Below, piece by piece: positions 9,195 through 21,077 of a stretch of 64,000 bases of DNA. Each line of letters starts with the position of its first letter. The first letter of the stretch is position 1. The position numbers were made by a program, and so were the translations under genes. The stretch is taken from the NCBI GenBank assembly GCA_016703525.1, contig JADJBW010000004.1, positions 1 through 64,000 of the forward strand, given 5' to 3'. The notes beneath the pieces were generated by a model that saw nothing but the letters and a program-made list of their open reading frames with translations, had not been told where the DNA came from and did no database searches. Source of the stretch: Actinomycetota bacterium. Lineage in GTDB: Bacteria > Actinomycetota > Acidimicrobiia > Acidimicrobiales > Microtrichaceae.

Positions 9195-11340
9195 GTACGC
9201 CCAACCCAGAGTGATCGAGGGTTGATGGTCGTTCGCCACCGTTCGAATCGGCTCATGCCAGCGAGCATCGAGTCGCGGGCGGTGTCGACCTGGTCCCAGA
9301 AGTACGCGAGATCGCCCTCGTCGGGGTCGACTGGGCCGAAGATCGCCAGGTCCGCCATGCCCAGCGGTCGCCGTCGCCTCTCCGACGTCCCAGCGCGGCG
9401 ACCTCGCGGCGCGGCTGGCGCGCGCAATGGGGCGTCCCAGATCGACGGCGAGATCGGTCAACTCGCGCCAGCCTCCGAGCACACGGTCCCGCTCGGTGCC
9501 GAGGTCCCGACGACGGGTACGGCGACGGCGCTTGAGGCCGACCACGGCGCCGACGACGGCGCCGACGACGATGAAGGGCGAGCCGTACGCGGCAAGTGCG
9601 AGCAACAGGCGCCCGCTGCGGGCGAGCAACGAATCGTCGTCGTCGTCCTCGTCCGGCTCGAGCTCGTTGAACTCGACGTCCTCCTTCGGAGGCGTTGTGA
9701 CCGGGGGCGGCGGCGGTAGGAAGCTGACTCCGGTTGCGGCCGCTCCTCCGGCTCCTGGGACTGGGGTTGCTTCGGGGTCGGCGGTCGGCGACAGCCCTAC
9801 CCGGGGCCCCGATGCTTGGCGACGTCGATGGACACCTCGGTCCACGCGGCGATGTCCGAGCCCTGGAGTCTGATCCTGCCTGCGGCGCACCCTGACGGCG
9901 GCGGGCAGAACCCCATCACGACCCGCGACGGCACTCCCGCCTTGCGGGACATCAGCGCGTGCGCAGCTGCGTACTGCTCACCGTTGCCGTACGCTGCCTT
10001 CCGTTCCTCGGCGTCGAGGGCGAGCGACCGCAGGCGCGCGGCGTAGTGACCGGGGCTTGCCGGTTGCTCACCGACGTTGCCGTCACTGAACCCGAACCGG
10101 GGGTCGGTCGTGGCGAAGGCCGTGGCGATCGCTGCCGTCACGTCGTAGCCCGCTAGGAGGTCACCGGTGAGAACTGTGGCGAGCTCCGACAACTCCTCGG
10201 TCATGACCGGCTCGCCGCTGGGCGACGTCAGGCTCATCGCATTCGGGGCCGAACCGGGCTGACGGCCCAGGAGGTCCTTGGCCTCCGGCTGCTCGGTGAC
10301 GACCACGTCGAGGTCGACCACGTCGCCGCGCTGGAGACGACGCGGGATCGCCCCCACGTTGGTGGAGCGGTTGAATCGGAGCGCGCCGGTTAACTGGTCA
10401 CGACGGGACACCGATCCCTCGAAGTGGACCGACGTCACCGTTCCGACCGTCGGCAGCCAGATGTCGTTGTACGCACCGACCTCGATACGCACCGATGCGT
10501 CGTCGCCGACGACGTCGGTGTCGATGCGTTCGCCGATTCGACGGAACAGACCCGACGCCTCTTCGGCGCCGTCGGCGTCGCCGCCGACCTGCCAGACGAT
10601 GCCGTCGTAGGAATCCATGATCGCGAGGCGGAGCGACTCGCCCTTGGGCATGCCCGTGACCGTGAAGACCGTCTCGTCCCTCAGGTTCGGCGCCTCGTCG
10701 CTCGTGTAGTGCCGGAACCCGGCGAGAGGGCTCGGGTGCCGGGTGGGATCGAACGGCGGCTCCACCTGCTCACGCAACGTAACCCGGCTTGGCATCAGTC
10801 CCGAGGAGGCGATCGGCGAGGTCCAGCCCAGCCGCCCCGCCGGCGAGGCCCAACATGACGGCACTACCGACGAGGCGCGTGACGAGCACCCTGGCGCTGG
10901 TCGAACGGCGGGTGCCGCTCCGCCTGAACGAGAACCACGAAACGAGGCCGACGACGACGACCCCGCCCTGGACCCACTCGTTCGCTGGGCGCGATGCCGA
11001 ACAGGACCGTGAGGGCCAGCAGTGCCGCCATCGGCAACATCGGCACGAGGAGCGCGCGGGTCCGGAGGGCCGCGCTCGTCGCAAGCACGGCGACCAGGAC
11101 GCCGCACAGCAGCGGGATCGCCATCAGGTCGCCGACGCCGCCGACCGGCGCCGACGTCGTGAGCACCTCGACCCACCCCGTCACCGAGGTTCGTGCGGCA
11201 CCGGAGACCGATGCCGGACTCGGAAGGACGCCGGCGATCGCCTTGTCCGGCAACGCCACGCCGCTCAGGAGCAAATAGGCGGCGGCGGTCGACACGAAGA
11301 TGACCAGCGCACCGGCCTGTCGGGCTGCGCCCAGCCATCC
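9191..11340 (-). CDS. Membrane transglutaminase-fold protein (TgpA-like), catalytic residues replaced
   Basis: N-terminal membrane helices (AGALVIFVSTAAAYLLLSG; PMLPMAALLALTVLFGIAP), an extracellular region, a transglutaminase core (GNGEQYAAAHALMSRKAGVP and SRVVMGF), a membrane helix (SPFIVVGAVVGAVVG) and a cytoplasmic DUF4129-like tail ending FWDQVDTARDSMLAG. In active members the core reads G-C-E-(Q/F)-(Y/F)-A and later H-A-W-E; here Cys is Gly (GNGEQYA) and His is Ala (IAAWTEV). It is therefore probably a non-enzymatic relative. It belongs to the MoxR-DUF58-transglutaminase module. Several frameshifts, mainly at 10,790-11,340 and 9,350-9,800. The start is unresolved: no clear stop separates it from DUF58, so the two may be fused. 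Confidence 0.75.
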
Positions 11341-12544
11341 GACGAAACCACCGGCGACGTCGGGCCAACGCCAGCGAGCCGACGGGCCGCACCACGGTCG
11401 TGCCGCCGTCCAGGGCATGGATGCCCAGCCGCCGCACGTTCTCGCCGAATCGCGTGAGCGCCACCTGGAGGGCAGCGCTCGACGCCGCCGACCCGGTGAG
11501 GAGTACCACCGTGGAGATCTCGGGCGACGTCGCATTGAGGTCGGTGGCGAGCGTCGACAGCGGCATCGGCCGGCGAGCCAGCGCGAGCCCGGCGAGACCG
11601 TCGAGGAACTCGCGACCGTGCCCCGACGAGATCGGGCCCGATCCGGTCCGCATCGTGATCTGCTGCTCGTCCCGCAACGCACGGAGCCCGAGCGAGCCGG
11701 CGATCGAGACAGCGTGCTCGAACTCGACGCCATCGGCGTCGTAGCTGGTCGGGTCGGTGTCGAGGATGATCGCGAGATGTGAGCGCCGGGTGTCGACGAA
11801 CTGCCGGACCATGAGCTTCCCGGCGCGAGCGGTCGACTTCCAGTGGACGAACCGACGGTCGTCGCCGGGCTGGTACTCGCGCAGCGCATGGAAGGCGACA
11901 TCGTTGTCGGACAGGTCGACGGTCGGCTGCCCCTCGAGGTCGCGGAGGAACCCCGCTCCGAGGTTCTCGATCGTTACGGTGCGCGGGTGGACGTAGAGCT
12001 TGACGCTCTCGGTCCACCCGACCCGTCGTTGCAGTAAGCCGAGCGGGTCACCCGCACCGATGTCGCCGGGCCCACCTCGATGACGGCGCGGCGGGCGGTC
12101 GGCAGGTCGAAAGACAACGGCTGCGGCGCCGAGTTGCGTTTGAGAGATGGAACCGCGAGGGCCAGCCCTCGTCGCCCGTCGAGACTCCATCACCTGCGGC
12201 AGGGTCCGACGCACGCCCGGATTCGACACGACGAGCCGCCCCCCTGGGTGAGTGTCGCCGGCGGTCACCCGCTGTGGCTGGACCACCAACTCGACGGACA
12301 ACCGGCTGGCGCCGAGGAGGAACACCACGGACATGGCGAGCAGCACGAGCCCGGTCGCCGCGATCCACGTCCCCTCAATCCACCCGAGTCGCCGTCCAAG
12401 CCACCAGGAGACGATCGTGACGATTGCCAGTGACCGTCCCGCCGGCGAGACGACCGCTGCGACCGGCCCGAGGGCGCGGCCGACGGAACGGGCGACCGAT
12501 CCCAGGTTCTCCAGAGGGGAGCGATGCGGCGTCGCCGGAGCCAC
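11340..12544 (-). CDS. DUF58 protein of the MoxR-DUF58-transglutaminase module
   Basis: Two N-terminal membrane helices (RSLAIVTIVSWWLGRRLGW; IAATGLVLLAMSVVFLLGA), then the DUF58 signature YQPGDDRRFVHWKSTARAG with KLMVRQFVDT, then a vWA-like part beginning LAIILDTDP. DUF58 proteins are thought to be matured or assembled by MoxR AAA ATPases, and the moxR gene lies 6 bp upstream. At least two frameshifts near 12,070-12,190. The C-terminal boundary is approximate: reading passes from GGTTVVRPVGSLALA into the following transglutaminase-type gene with a shift and no clear stop. Confidence 0.8.
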
Positions 12545-12550
12545 GGTGGA

Positions 12551-13513
12551 TCAGACCCCGCTCATCTGCGGCGGCGCAACGTGCGAGAAGATGTGCGCGA
12601 TGACCCCGCCGACCGTCGCTCCCGAGAACTCGGCTTCCGGCTCCAGGATGAGCCGGTGCGAGAGGACGGCGGTTGCGAGGTCCTTGATGTCGTCGGGCGT
12701 CACGAACACACGACCGGCGGCGGCGGCCCACGTCTTCGCCGCCCGCACGTATGAGAGGCAACCACGCGTGGACAACCCGATCTTGGTGTCGTCGAGCCGA
12801 CGCGACGCCTCGGCGATGTCGGCCACGTAGCCGAGCACGGCTTCGTCGACGTGCACCGTCGCAGCCAGGGCGGCCATTTCGATCACCGCGTTCGCCGAGA
12901 TCAGTGGCGGGACACTGTCGGACCGGTTCCGGTTGGCGGCGTCTGCGAGGAGCCGCACCGTCGAGTCGCGATCCGGGTAGCCGAGAGCGGTCTTCATGAG
13001 GAAGCGATCCAGCTGGGCCTCGGGAAGCCGGTAGGTGCCGGCCTGCTCGATGGGGTTCTGCGTGGCGATGACCATGAACGGCGGACCAACGGGGTAGCTG
13101 TGTCCGTCGTGGGTCACGCGCCCCTCCTCCATCACCTCGAGGAGGGCCGACTGCGTCTTCGGGGATGCCCGGTTAATCTCGTCGGCCAGCAGGATCGTGG
13201 CAAACACCGGACCGGGACGGAACTCGAACTCGTTCGTGCGCTGGTCGAGCACGGTGGTGCCGGTGACGTCGCTCGGGAGCAGGTCGGGCGTGAACTGGAT
13301 ACGACCGTGGGATCCATGGACCGTATTGGCGATCGCCTTCGCGAGCATCGTCTTGCCCGTCCCTGGCACGTCCTCGAGGAGGAGGTGCCCGTCCGACAAC
13401 AGGCAGGTCAGCGCCAGCCGGATCGAGGCACGCTTTCCGACGATCGCGATCTCGACGTTCGAGGCGAGGCGCTCGAAGGTCTCGGCGAACCAGGCTGCTT
13501 GTTCATTGTTCAT
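12551..13513 (-). CDS. MoxR-family AAA+ ATPase
   Basis: MNNEQAAWFAETFERLASN start at 13513. Walker A PGTGKT at residues 50-55 (LLLEDVPGTGKTMLAKAIAN), Walker B ILLADEINRASPKTQ, sensor 1 ATQNPIEQAGTYRLPEAQLD, and a C-terminal lid; 320 residues, normal family length and unbroken. MoxR proteins are chaperone-type ATPases that insert cofactors or assemble vWA/DUF58 proteins. Here it stands between the giant surface protein and the DUF58 gene, the arrangement seen in bifidobacterial PFNA clusters, so it may help assemble or activate the surface protein. Confidence 0.93.
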   Translation of the reverse strand: MNNEQAAWFAETFERLASNVEIAIVGKRASIRLALTCLLSDGHLLLEDVPGTGKTMLAKAIANTVHGSHGRIQFTPDLLPSDVTGTTVLDQRTNEFEFRPGPVFATILLADEINRASPKTQSALLEVMEEGRVTHDGHSYPVGPPFMVIATQNPIEQAGTYRLPEAQLDRFLMKTALGYPDRDSTVRLLADAANRNRSDSVPPLISANAVIEMAALAATVHVDEAVLGYVADIAEASRRLDDTKIGLSTRGCLSYVRAAKTWAAAAGRVFVTPDDIKDLATAVLSHRLILEPEAEFSGATVGGVIAHIFSHVAPPQMSGV

Positions 13514-13538
13514 AGATCTGCTCCACAGATGTCGGGGA

Positions 13539-16500
13539 TCATCGGCCCGGGCCGTCCTCGGGGCAGTCGGCAATGATGTCGACGCGCTCGTTCGTCTCGA
13601 TGCGGCCATATCCCTGAAGGTCGACCCAGGCCCGGAAGTAGAACCGATCGGTGTCCTGGGCCCAGCCTCCGAACGGGGACAGCGTCCCGCTGCCGCCGAT
13701 CCGGTTGTTCCAGTTCCCGGTCAGCACCTCGAAGTTGCTGGTGTTCCCGCCGCGGTCGTACCGCCATCGCCACTCATACGTGCCGAAGTACTGCGGCGGG
13801 ACGCCGTGCGTGTCGATGTTGATCCGGTATTCGAAGAGCCGCCCCCATCGGGTGCGTAGATCGTTGGGGATGTTGCGGTCCTGGCTGTAGAAGCACGACC
13901 CGTCCTGCCAGAGATCGAACGAATTGAAGGTGGGGACCCGAGCATCGATGGACACCGGTGAGGCGTTCGCGCATCGCTCGGCCCCCACGTCCGGCGTCAC
14001 GCAGGCTCGGGCCGAGATGCTGCCCGCGGTTCCCCACGCCGGGTCGATGGGATCGAAGTCGAGGACGCCGGATCCGGTTCGCTGCCCCGACCCCAGTCCG
14101 CCCAGCGTCACGGTCCCGGCGCGGCCGTTCCATGTCGGCGTCGCCTGGATCGAGAACCGCTTGGGGCCGATGCGGCTGACGTTGAGGGCGACGGTCGGCG
14201 GACCGAATGGAGAGGTCGAATCAGTCCCGTCGAACTGCCCGCAGTACGCCTGCTCGGTCCGGTTGCATGCCGCCACCCGGAAGGCGTACGTCCGACCGTT
14301 CGTGAGACCGGTGACCTCGATCCCGCCGCCAGACCCTCGGGCCCGTCGAGACGCCCCGACTCCCGACCCGCCGTCGGAGCTCACGATGTCGACGAGATAG
14401 TCCGTGATGGGTTTGCCATTGTCGACGGGATCGGAGAAGGAGAGGTCGATTCGTCCCGGATCACCCGTTGCGGACGCGTCGACGGTTCGAATCGGTTCAG
14501 GTCGCTTGTAGGCCCGCTCGGGCTCAGAGGCTGCGCCGCCATCGGACGGGCCCCACTTGTTCACGGCGATCACGGCGAACGAGTAGACGTGGTCGAAGTC
14601 CGCCGCGACCTGCGACGTCATGCTCAGTCCGACGGGAACGTTCAGCGGCGATTCCGAGCGGACTCCATCGCGGATGGTCACCAGCCGGTACCCGGTGATG
14701 GCCGAGGCATTCCACTCGGTCTGGGGTGGGGGTTGCCAGGTGATCTGGAACTGGGACTGGTCGGGATGGTCGACGCGGGCGACCTGCGGAACCGGAGGTG
14801 CACCAGGCTTGCTCGCCGGCGAGGAGTTCTGCGCACCCGGCGGGTCGGCGGACAACGGCGACCACTCGCTCCAACCGCCGTTGTCGCGTACTGCGTCGTT
14901 CTTCGCCCGGACGCGGACCTTGTAGTCGCGACCATCCTCGAGCCCGACCAACTTGTGCGAGACCGCGGCCGTCGAAGTCGCTGGCGCTGCGACCCGCACC
15001 GGGTTGCCACCGCTCGGTGGCGGATTAACCTCGACCTCGTACTCCAGAATATCGGTTCCCTCGTTCTTCCACTCCCCGTCGGACGACGGTTGATCCCACG
15101 ACACCATCAACTCGCCCGATGCCAGGGTCTTGTCCCAGGCCAGTGCCGGCGCCACCGGCGGTGCCTCCGGCCGGGCATCGGGGGTTCGCGGATCCGATGG
15201 GTCCGACGGCACGCTCCAATCGACCTCGTTATGGGCGCGTACGGTGAACCGGTATTCCGCGCCGTTGACGAGGTTCTCGATCCGACACGTCGTCGTCGAG
15301 CATTCCACCTGGCTGGGCTGCCCCTTGCCCGATGAGGTCCACGCGACCTCGTACTTGTCGATGTCCGCGCCCCCGTCAGCCGGAGTCTCCCAGTTGACGA
15401 CGACGAACCCGTTGCCCGAGTCGGACACGTCGGGTGTGCCGGGCTTGGCCGGCGGATGCTTGACCGTCACGTTGAGGCGACCAGTGACCGCCCGATCCGG
15501 ATCTCCGAGCGTGTCGTTGATCGTGTAGATCAACGATGCTGTGCCACCGTTATCGGCGAAGTCTCCGCTGGGCGTGAACTCGACCTTGCCGTCGAGAATG
15601 GCGGCGAAGCCCAGACCCTCGCTGACGACGACGTCGGTGACGGAGATGTCGAGGTCGGGCGGCTGCTCGTCGTTCTTGAGGACGTCGAAGATCGACCGCT
15701 TCCCGACGAAGGCCTCTTCGTCGTCTTGGTTGGCCTTCGCCTTGACCCGGGCCGAGGCGACCACCGGAGACCGGGAACTCCGCGGCCACGGGCTCGTTCT
15801 CGGTGTCCTTCACAGTCACCCTGCACCGAGGCCTGTGTGCCCTGGCCGTGCTCTTCGCCGCCTCGACGACCAGGGTCGTGCCCTCGACGCGGCCGTCACC
15901 CCGCTCCGCTCACCGATCCGAGCGCGAACGTGAGCTTGCCACGGTCATCGGGATCGTTGTCCACTGCGAACGGGCCGAGGTCGACCCGCTTCGCCGCGTC
16001 ACCTTGCCCGACCTCGATCGAGCCGGGCGACAGCGTGGGCGGTGCGTTCGTTGTCCCGACGACCTCGATGGGCACAGAGATCGTCGCTAGCCGCCCGGTC
16101 GGGTCGGACGGGTCGGCGCCGTCGGTCACCTCGAACGCGACCGAGCCCTGCCCCGATACCTCGGGCGCAGCGGTCAGTTCGATCTCGGATGAGTTCACCA
16201 ACCTCGCCGCCACGACGGTCGATACGATCTCGGTCGACGTGATGATGACGTCGTTTCCCTCGGGGTCGAACGCGTAGTCGGAGGCCTTGAAGGTGACGGG
16301 CCCTCCGTCGGCCACGACCAGCTTCGGACCGTCCTTCGACTGCGGCGGCTGGTTCCCCTTGCCGTCGGCAACTGCCGCAGGCAGCCGGATGAGCGCCCGG
16401 GCGGTCAAGCCGTCGGCGTCGGTCACCGTGTAGACGACGTTGCGAGGGGCGTCACCGAGCTGGAACGTCCACGCAAGGTCCCCGCCGGACGCCTCCCGGT

Positions 16501-19500
16501 CGTCGGTGGCCACTTCAAGCGTGCTCCGGTCGCCGTCGAGGTCGTCGACGTGCTCTGTGAGGTCGACATGGGCGGTCCGTTCCCCTTCGGGTTGCGACTC
16601 GACGACCACATCGGTCGCCGTGGGTGGGATCGAGGCCTCCGGATCGACCTCGACCGTCACGTAGGCCGAGCCCTCGCCGCCCCGCCCGTCGACGACCCGG
16701 TACGGGAACGAGCCGCCCTGCTCGCCGACCTCGATCGCGAACTGGTCACCGTCGATCTTGACCGCCGCCCACTCGACCTTCGGGGCGGGGTCGTCCGGGT
16801 GGAGCGTGACCGGGTCGCCGTCGGGGTCGGAATCGTTGGACAACGGGGGCACTGCGACCGTGCGGCCGGCGCGGACCCGAATCGGGTCGTCGACGGCGAC
16901 CGGGTTCTGGTTCCCGGGTGGACGAGGCGCCACCCCGACGCGGATGGTGGCGACGCCGACCTCGCCGGACGGGTCGGTCGCCTTGTACGTGAACTGGTCG
17001 GTCCCGCTGGCCCCGTCCTGGGAGCGGTAGAGGAAGAAGCCGTCGGCGGCGGCCGTGGCAGTATTGAGAATCTGCCCCTTCTTCGGCGGAACACCGAGCG
17101 AGAGGAGGACGGCATCACCGTCTGGGTCGGCGCCGACGGAGTTGACCGGGATCTTGGTCTCACACCCGAGTACACCCGCCAGTCGAAGCCTCGCGGCATC
17201 GGAGCGGCGTTCCCCTCCGACGGCCGGACCTGCACGTGGACGAGCGCCGAGGCCTCGTTGCCGACTTCGTCGACGACGCGATAGGTGACCGAGACCGACC
17301 CGACCCCACGGCCGAAAAACCGAACCTTGCCCCCGGTTCTGTCCGGCACGACCCATGCGTCGCCGACGCCGGCGTCGCCGTTAATCACGAGGGTGTCGGC
17401 CACGACGGTCAGGGAGTCGGCCTCTGGATCGGTGTCGTTCGCCAACACGTTCGTCGTCACGGCGTCGCCGATCCGGACGACGGCGTTGTCGTCGCGGGCA
17501 CGGGGCGGGAGGTTGATGCCGAGCGCGTCGGTGACGTACACCCACAGCTGGCCGGTCGCGACGTTCACACCGTCCGTGAGGGTGTACTCGACGCGCACCG
17601 GCTCGGTGATCCGACGCGTGGCCGAGATCCTGACCGCCCGGTGATCGACCGTGGTGGCGGTGACGCCGGTGTCGGCGTCGGCGACCGCTGCCGTCACGAC
17701 CAGCACATCGCCGTCGGGGTCGTGGTCGTTCGCAAGCACGTCGGTCACCGCCTCGCCACCGATCGGCACCGAGACGACGTCCCTCACGCCCACCGGCGGC
17801 CCGTTCTCGCCCACTGGTCGCGACGGCACGTCGAAGCGCACCTTGGCCGTCGCCGACTTCCCACCCGATGAGGCGAGGTACGAGAGCGAGTACGTGCCGG
17901 GCTCCGACGCACTGAGGACGAGCGTCCCCGACGACCCGTCGCGACGGCCCGAGACCCGACGGGACCTCGCCTCGATCCCCGCGAGACGGACCCCATCGGT
18001 GCCGATCGACATGTCGTTGGCGAGCACGTCGACCGAGGTCGGAACTCCGACCACGCCGACTGCGAAGTCGTCTCCGGCTTTCAGGTCGCCGTCGGCGACG
18101 ACATCCACCAGCAACTCGCCGGACGCAATGCCGCCATGCCCGTCGATCACCGTCACCACGACATTGCGCTGCCCCGGGATCCCCGAGCCCGCGCCTTTGT
18201 CAGCGAACACGACCTCGCCGTCCGTCGACGATCGGACCTCACCGGCGCCGGTGAGCTCGGCCGACCTCAGGAGGAGCGCGTCGCCGTCCGGGTCGCTGAA
18301 ATGCTCGAGCACGTTGTACGAGCCGGTCCCCCCCACCGAGACCGCGACGCGCGCCCTCGCCACGCTCGTTCCATGCCGGGTCGCGGTTGCCCTCGGGTGC
18401 GATCGACACCGTGACGGTGCCGCTCTGCTCCGGCGAACGTCCGTCGGACACCGAGGAGGTGAAGGTCGCGGTCCCCGACGACCCGTCGGCGGCGGTGAAC
18501 TGGACCGCTCGACCGCGGTCCACGATCTCGGCGATCCCGGAACCGGCGGGCGAGACTGGGCCCACCGAGGTAACCGCGAGCAGATCGCAGTTCGGGTCAC
18601 GGTCGTTGCCCAGCACCGAGACCACCGTCGCCACGCCCGGTCGGGCGCCCGCGATGTCGGCTCCTGCGGCGGGCGGCCCGTTGGCCGCGTTCGGATCGCA
18701 TTCCAAGTCGCCGGACTCGCCGTCCTTGTCATCCTTCTTCTCGTCGTTGAACTGATCGCTCGGGTCGGGCTCCCAGTTGCCCGTCACGACCACGAACGTG
18801 TCATCGCGTTGGACCACCGTGACGCCGTCGTCGAGCACGTTGAGGACTGCGGTCGTGCCGTTCGTCCGGAAACGCAGCACATCGGCTCGCACATCGGACC
18901 GACCGAGCTCGACGGTGCCCTTCGGACGGGCCACCCCGCCGCGGACGACCGCCATCTCGACCTTCGATCCCACGTCGGACGTCGTGGCCGTCCACGCAGC
19001 CCACACACCGCCGCCGGCGATCACCGGGGCGACCGCCTGAGCTGGAGGGGCGATGTCGGACACCTTGTACAACTGCGTCGGCTCACCGACACCGTCGTCC
19101 TCGTACGCGATCCAGACCAGGCCCTCGCTCGTCGCGATAGCGACGCCAGGCGCCTCGTCGTCCTCCGGTGAGGTCCCCGACTCCTGGAGCATCCCGCCGT
19201 CGCCGAACCGGGAGATGTCCACCGACACGTTGCCGATCTGGACCTCACCTCCGCCGAGAACGACGGGCCGGCCGTCGACGACGGCAAACCAGCCCCGGCC
19301 TGCGACACCACCGTCGACGCCGTCGGGCGGGGTGACATCGACCTCGAGCGGGATCGATCCGCTCGGTCCGACGATCTCGCGGGCCGTCAGCGACACACCC
19401 CAAAGCCGACCTTCGGCGTCCGGCGCGATCGCCCCACCCTCACCGACCTCGATCGCAGGATCAGCGCCGAAGTCGACCGACGCGATGTCGGAGAGTGCTG

Positions 19501-19963
19501 CGCCCCAGCCCTTGCCGCCCTTCGACACCGCCGCGAACGCTCCGGACGCCACGACGTCGTGGCCGTCGAGCTCGAGGACCGTCTCGGCAACGAGGGTCGC
19601 CCGGTTGACCGACTTGACGGCTTTGCCGCGATCGACGACCGCGACGTCGGACGCGTTCTGTAGCACATCGAGATCGTGGGAGAGATCGAAGACCTTGCCC
19701 GCGAGTTGACGGATCTCGGTATTCATCCGGCCGGCGCGTCCGTCCCGGCTGTTCGTCACCCACACCGACGCATCGTGCAGGTCGATCGACGCCGCGTGGA
19801 ACCCGGCGACGAGGAACCCGATGACCACGAGCACACCGCACAGCGTGAGGACGGTCGCTCCCTGCCAACGCTTCGCAGCACCCCGCAACGTCGATCGTCC
19901 GAGGAGTCCGGCGCCACGGCCCACTGACCTCGTCCGGGGCACTGACAGGATGCTGTCGGTCAC
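13539..19963 (-). CDS. Giant membrane-anchored Ig-like/FN3 surface protein, ~2,140 residues (frameshifted)
   Basis: GTG at 19963 overlaps the stop of the FHA gene (GTGA). A short cytoplasmic head is followed by one membrane helix (ATVLTLCGVLVVIGFLVAG, residues ~38-56), so the rest lies outside the cell. Residues ~60-440 form a strand-rich, possibly propeller-like region. Then about ten Ig/cadherin-like repeats each carry a DPDGD-type motif (for example SDPDGDALLL, NDHDPDGDVL, NDTDPEADSL, NDSDPDGDPV), likely calcium sites. Next come about four FN3 domains (e.g. KPGTPDVSDSGNGFVVVNW) and a Trp/Tyr/Cys-containing C-terminal domain. No sortase motif. FN3 proteins in PFNA-type clusters are thought to bind host or matrix proteins; here the ligand is unknown. 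Breaks near 15,750-15,900, 17,200, 18,350 and others are probably errors. Confidence 0.85.
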
Positions 19964-20907
19964 GCCGGCACCGACTGTGACACCACGACGAGCGGCACAG
20001 CTCCCAGGACCACGGTGGCGCCAGGCTCGACCGGCACCCGCTGGTGGACCACCACATCGCGGCGGTGACCACTCGTGGCATCGATCACGAGCGTCCCGTT
20101 CGTCGAGCCGAGATCGGTGACCCACAGGTTGGCGCCATCCCGTTCGAACACGGCGTGTCCGCGACAAGCTCGTATCACCGAGATGGACGAGGCCGGCATC
20201 GGCCGCATCCGGCTGGGGTCGCGACCGACGAACGTCCGCTCGTCGAGCAGCACGATCGTGCCGTCCGGGAGGCGCAACGCCAGGTCCGCGGGACGGGCCG
20301 GTCGGGTCGCTGGCGACGACGGCCCGGGCTCGCGGCCGGGGTGCATCCGGGTGAGATCGGTGGGACGGACCGCCGGGCCGGGCATCGGGATCGAGACCGG
20401 ACCGTCGGGTGCGGACCACGGCGGCGGGATGACCGACGCGCCCGGTATCACCGGCGCTGCGGACGATGCGTCGCCGAAGAACGGCGTGGATGCGCCGAAT
20501 GGCGCCAGACCTGACGGCTGGTGGTCGCCGGTCGTCGGCGACAGCGCGGCGCCCGCGCCCGGACGTGAACCGCCAGATGTGGCGATACCCTCAATTTGCG
20601 AAAGCAGCTTCGGCGAGATGGTTCCGTGGATGCGCAAAGAACGGCCGGAGTGACTGTCCTCGACCGCAATGGTGAAGGTCTCAGTGCGTTTGACGAGGAG
20701 GAAGAGCAGGCCGAACGGAAACGTCAGCACCGCACCGATCTTGGTCCATAGAGGCCGAACAGTCCGTGCGAATGAAAGCCGGTCGGCCGAGACCATCGAG
20801 GCTGCGTACTTGCTCGCCGTTGCCGCCTGCCGCACGGCTTCGACCGCGTCGGATTGGCGAAGGTACGGCAAAGCCACCTGCTCATTGACCGCTGTTGAAC
20901 CCTCCAC
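19960..20907 (-). CDS. FHA-domain protein
   Basis: GTG at 20907 with TAGGAGGG upstream. The N-terminal 130 residues contain one hydrophobic stretch (IGAVLTFPFGLLFLLVKR), then a Pro-rich linker, then a C-terminal FHA domain (residues ~215-315: FVGRDPSRMR, then RGHAVF, DLGSTNGTLVI). FHA domains bind phosphothreonine, so this is a likely partner or substrate of the cluster's Ser/Thr kinase. The possible membrane helix would place it beside the giant surface protein whose start overlaps its stop. Unbroken, 315 residues. First gene of the second transcription unit. Confidence 0.88.
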   Translation of the reverse strand: MEGSTAVNEQVALPYLRQSDAVEAVRQAATASKYAASMVSADRLSFARTVRPLWTKIGAVLTFPFGLLFLLVKRTETFTIAVEDSHSGRSLRIHGTISPKLLSQIEGIATSGGSRPGAGAALSPTTGDHQPSGLAPFGASTPFFGDASSAAPVIPGASVIPPPWSAPDGPVSIPMPGPAVRPTDLTRMHPGREPGPSSPATRPARPADLALRLPDGTIVLLDERTFVGRDPSRMRPMPASSISVIRACRGHAVFERDGANLWVTDLGSTNGTLVIDATSGHRRDVVVHQRVPVEPGATVVLGAVPLVVVSQSVPA

Positions 20908-20931
20908 GAGCCTGCCCTCCTACCGGCGCAG

Positions 20932-20960
20932 AAGATAGTTGGCGCGCCGCGGCGGGTCAA
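20932..20960 (-). promoter_or_regulatory. Promoter of the FHA-surface protein-secretion operon
   Basis: On the minus strand: TTGACC (-35, 20955-20960), 17-bp spacer, TATCTT (-10, 20932-20937), followed after ~25 bp by the GTG start of the FHA gene with a good ribosome site. This is the best consensus promoter inside the cluster and divides it into two transcription units. Confidence 0.65.
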
Positions 20961-21077
20961 TGCCGCTTCGCAGATGACAAATGATATGGCTGACACTCAC
21001 GAACGGTCGTGTCACGTCCCTTCGGGAGTATTGGAGGCAACGAGCGGGCCCCATAACAGCCGCGGGTCGAACACGCC

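Noticed and set aside
10864..11901. 345-codon frame within the DUF58/transglutaminase region
   Set aside because: Its first half is an out-of-frame shadow of DUF58; only the last part is real coding sequence, reached by a frameshift, so it was assigned to the transglutaminase-type gene.
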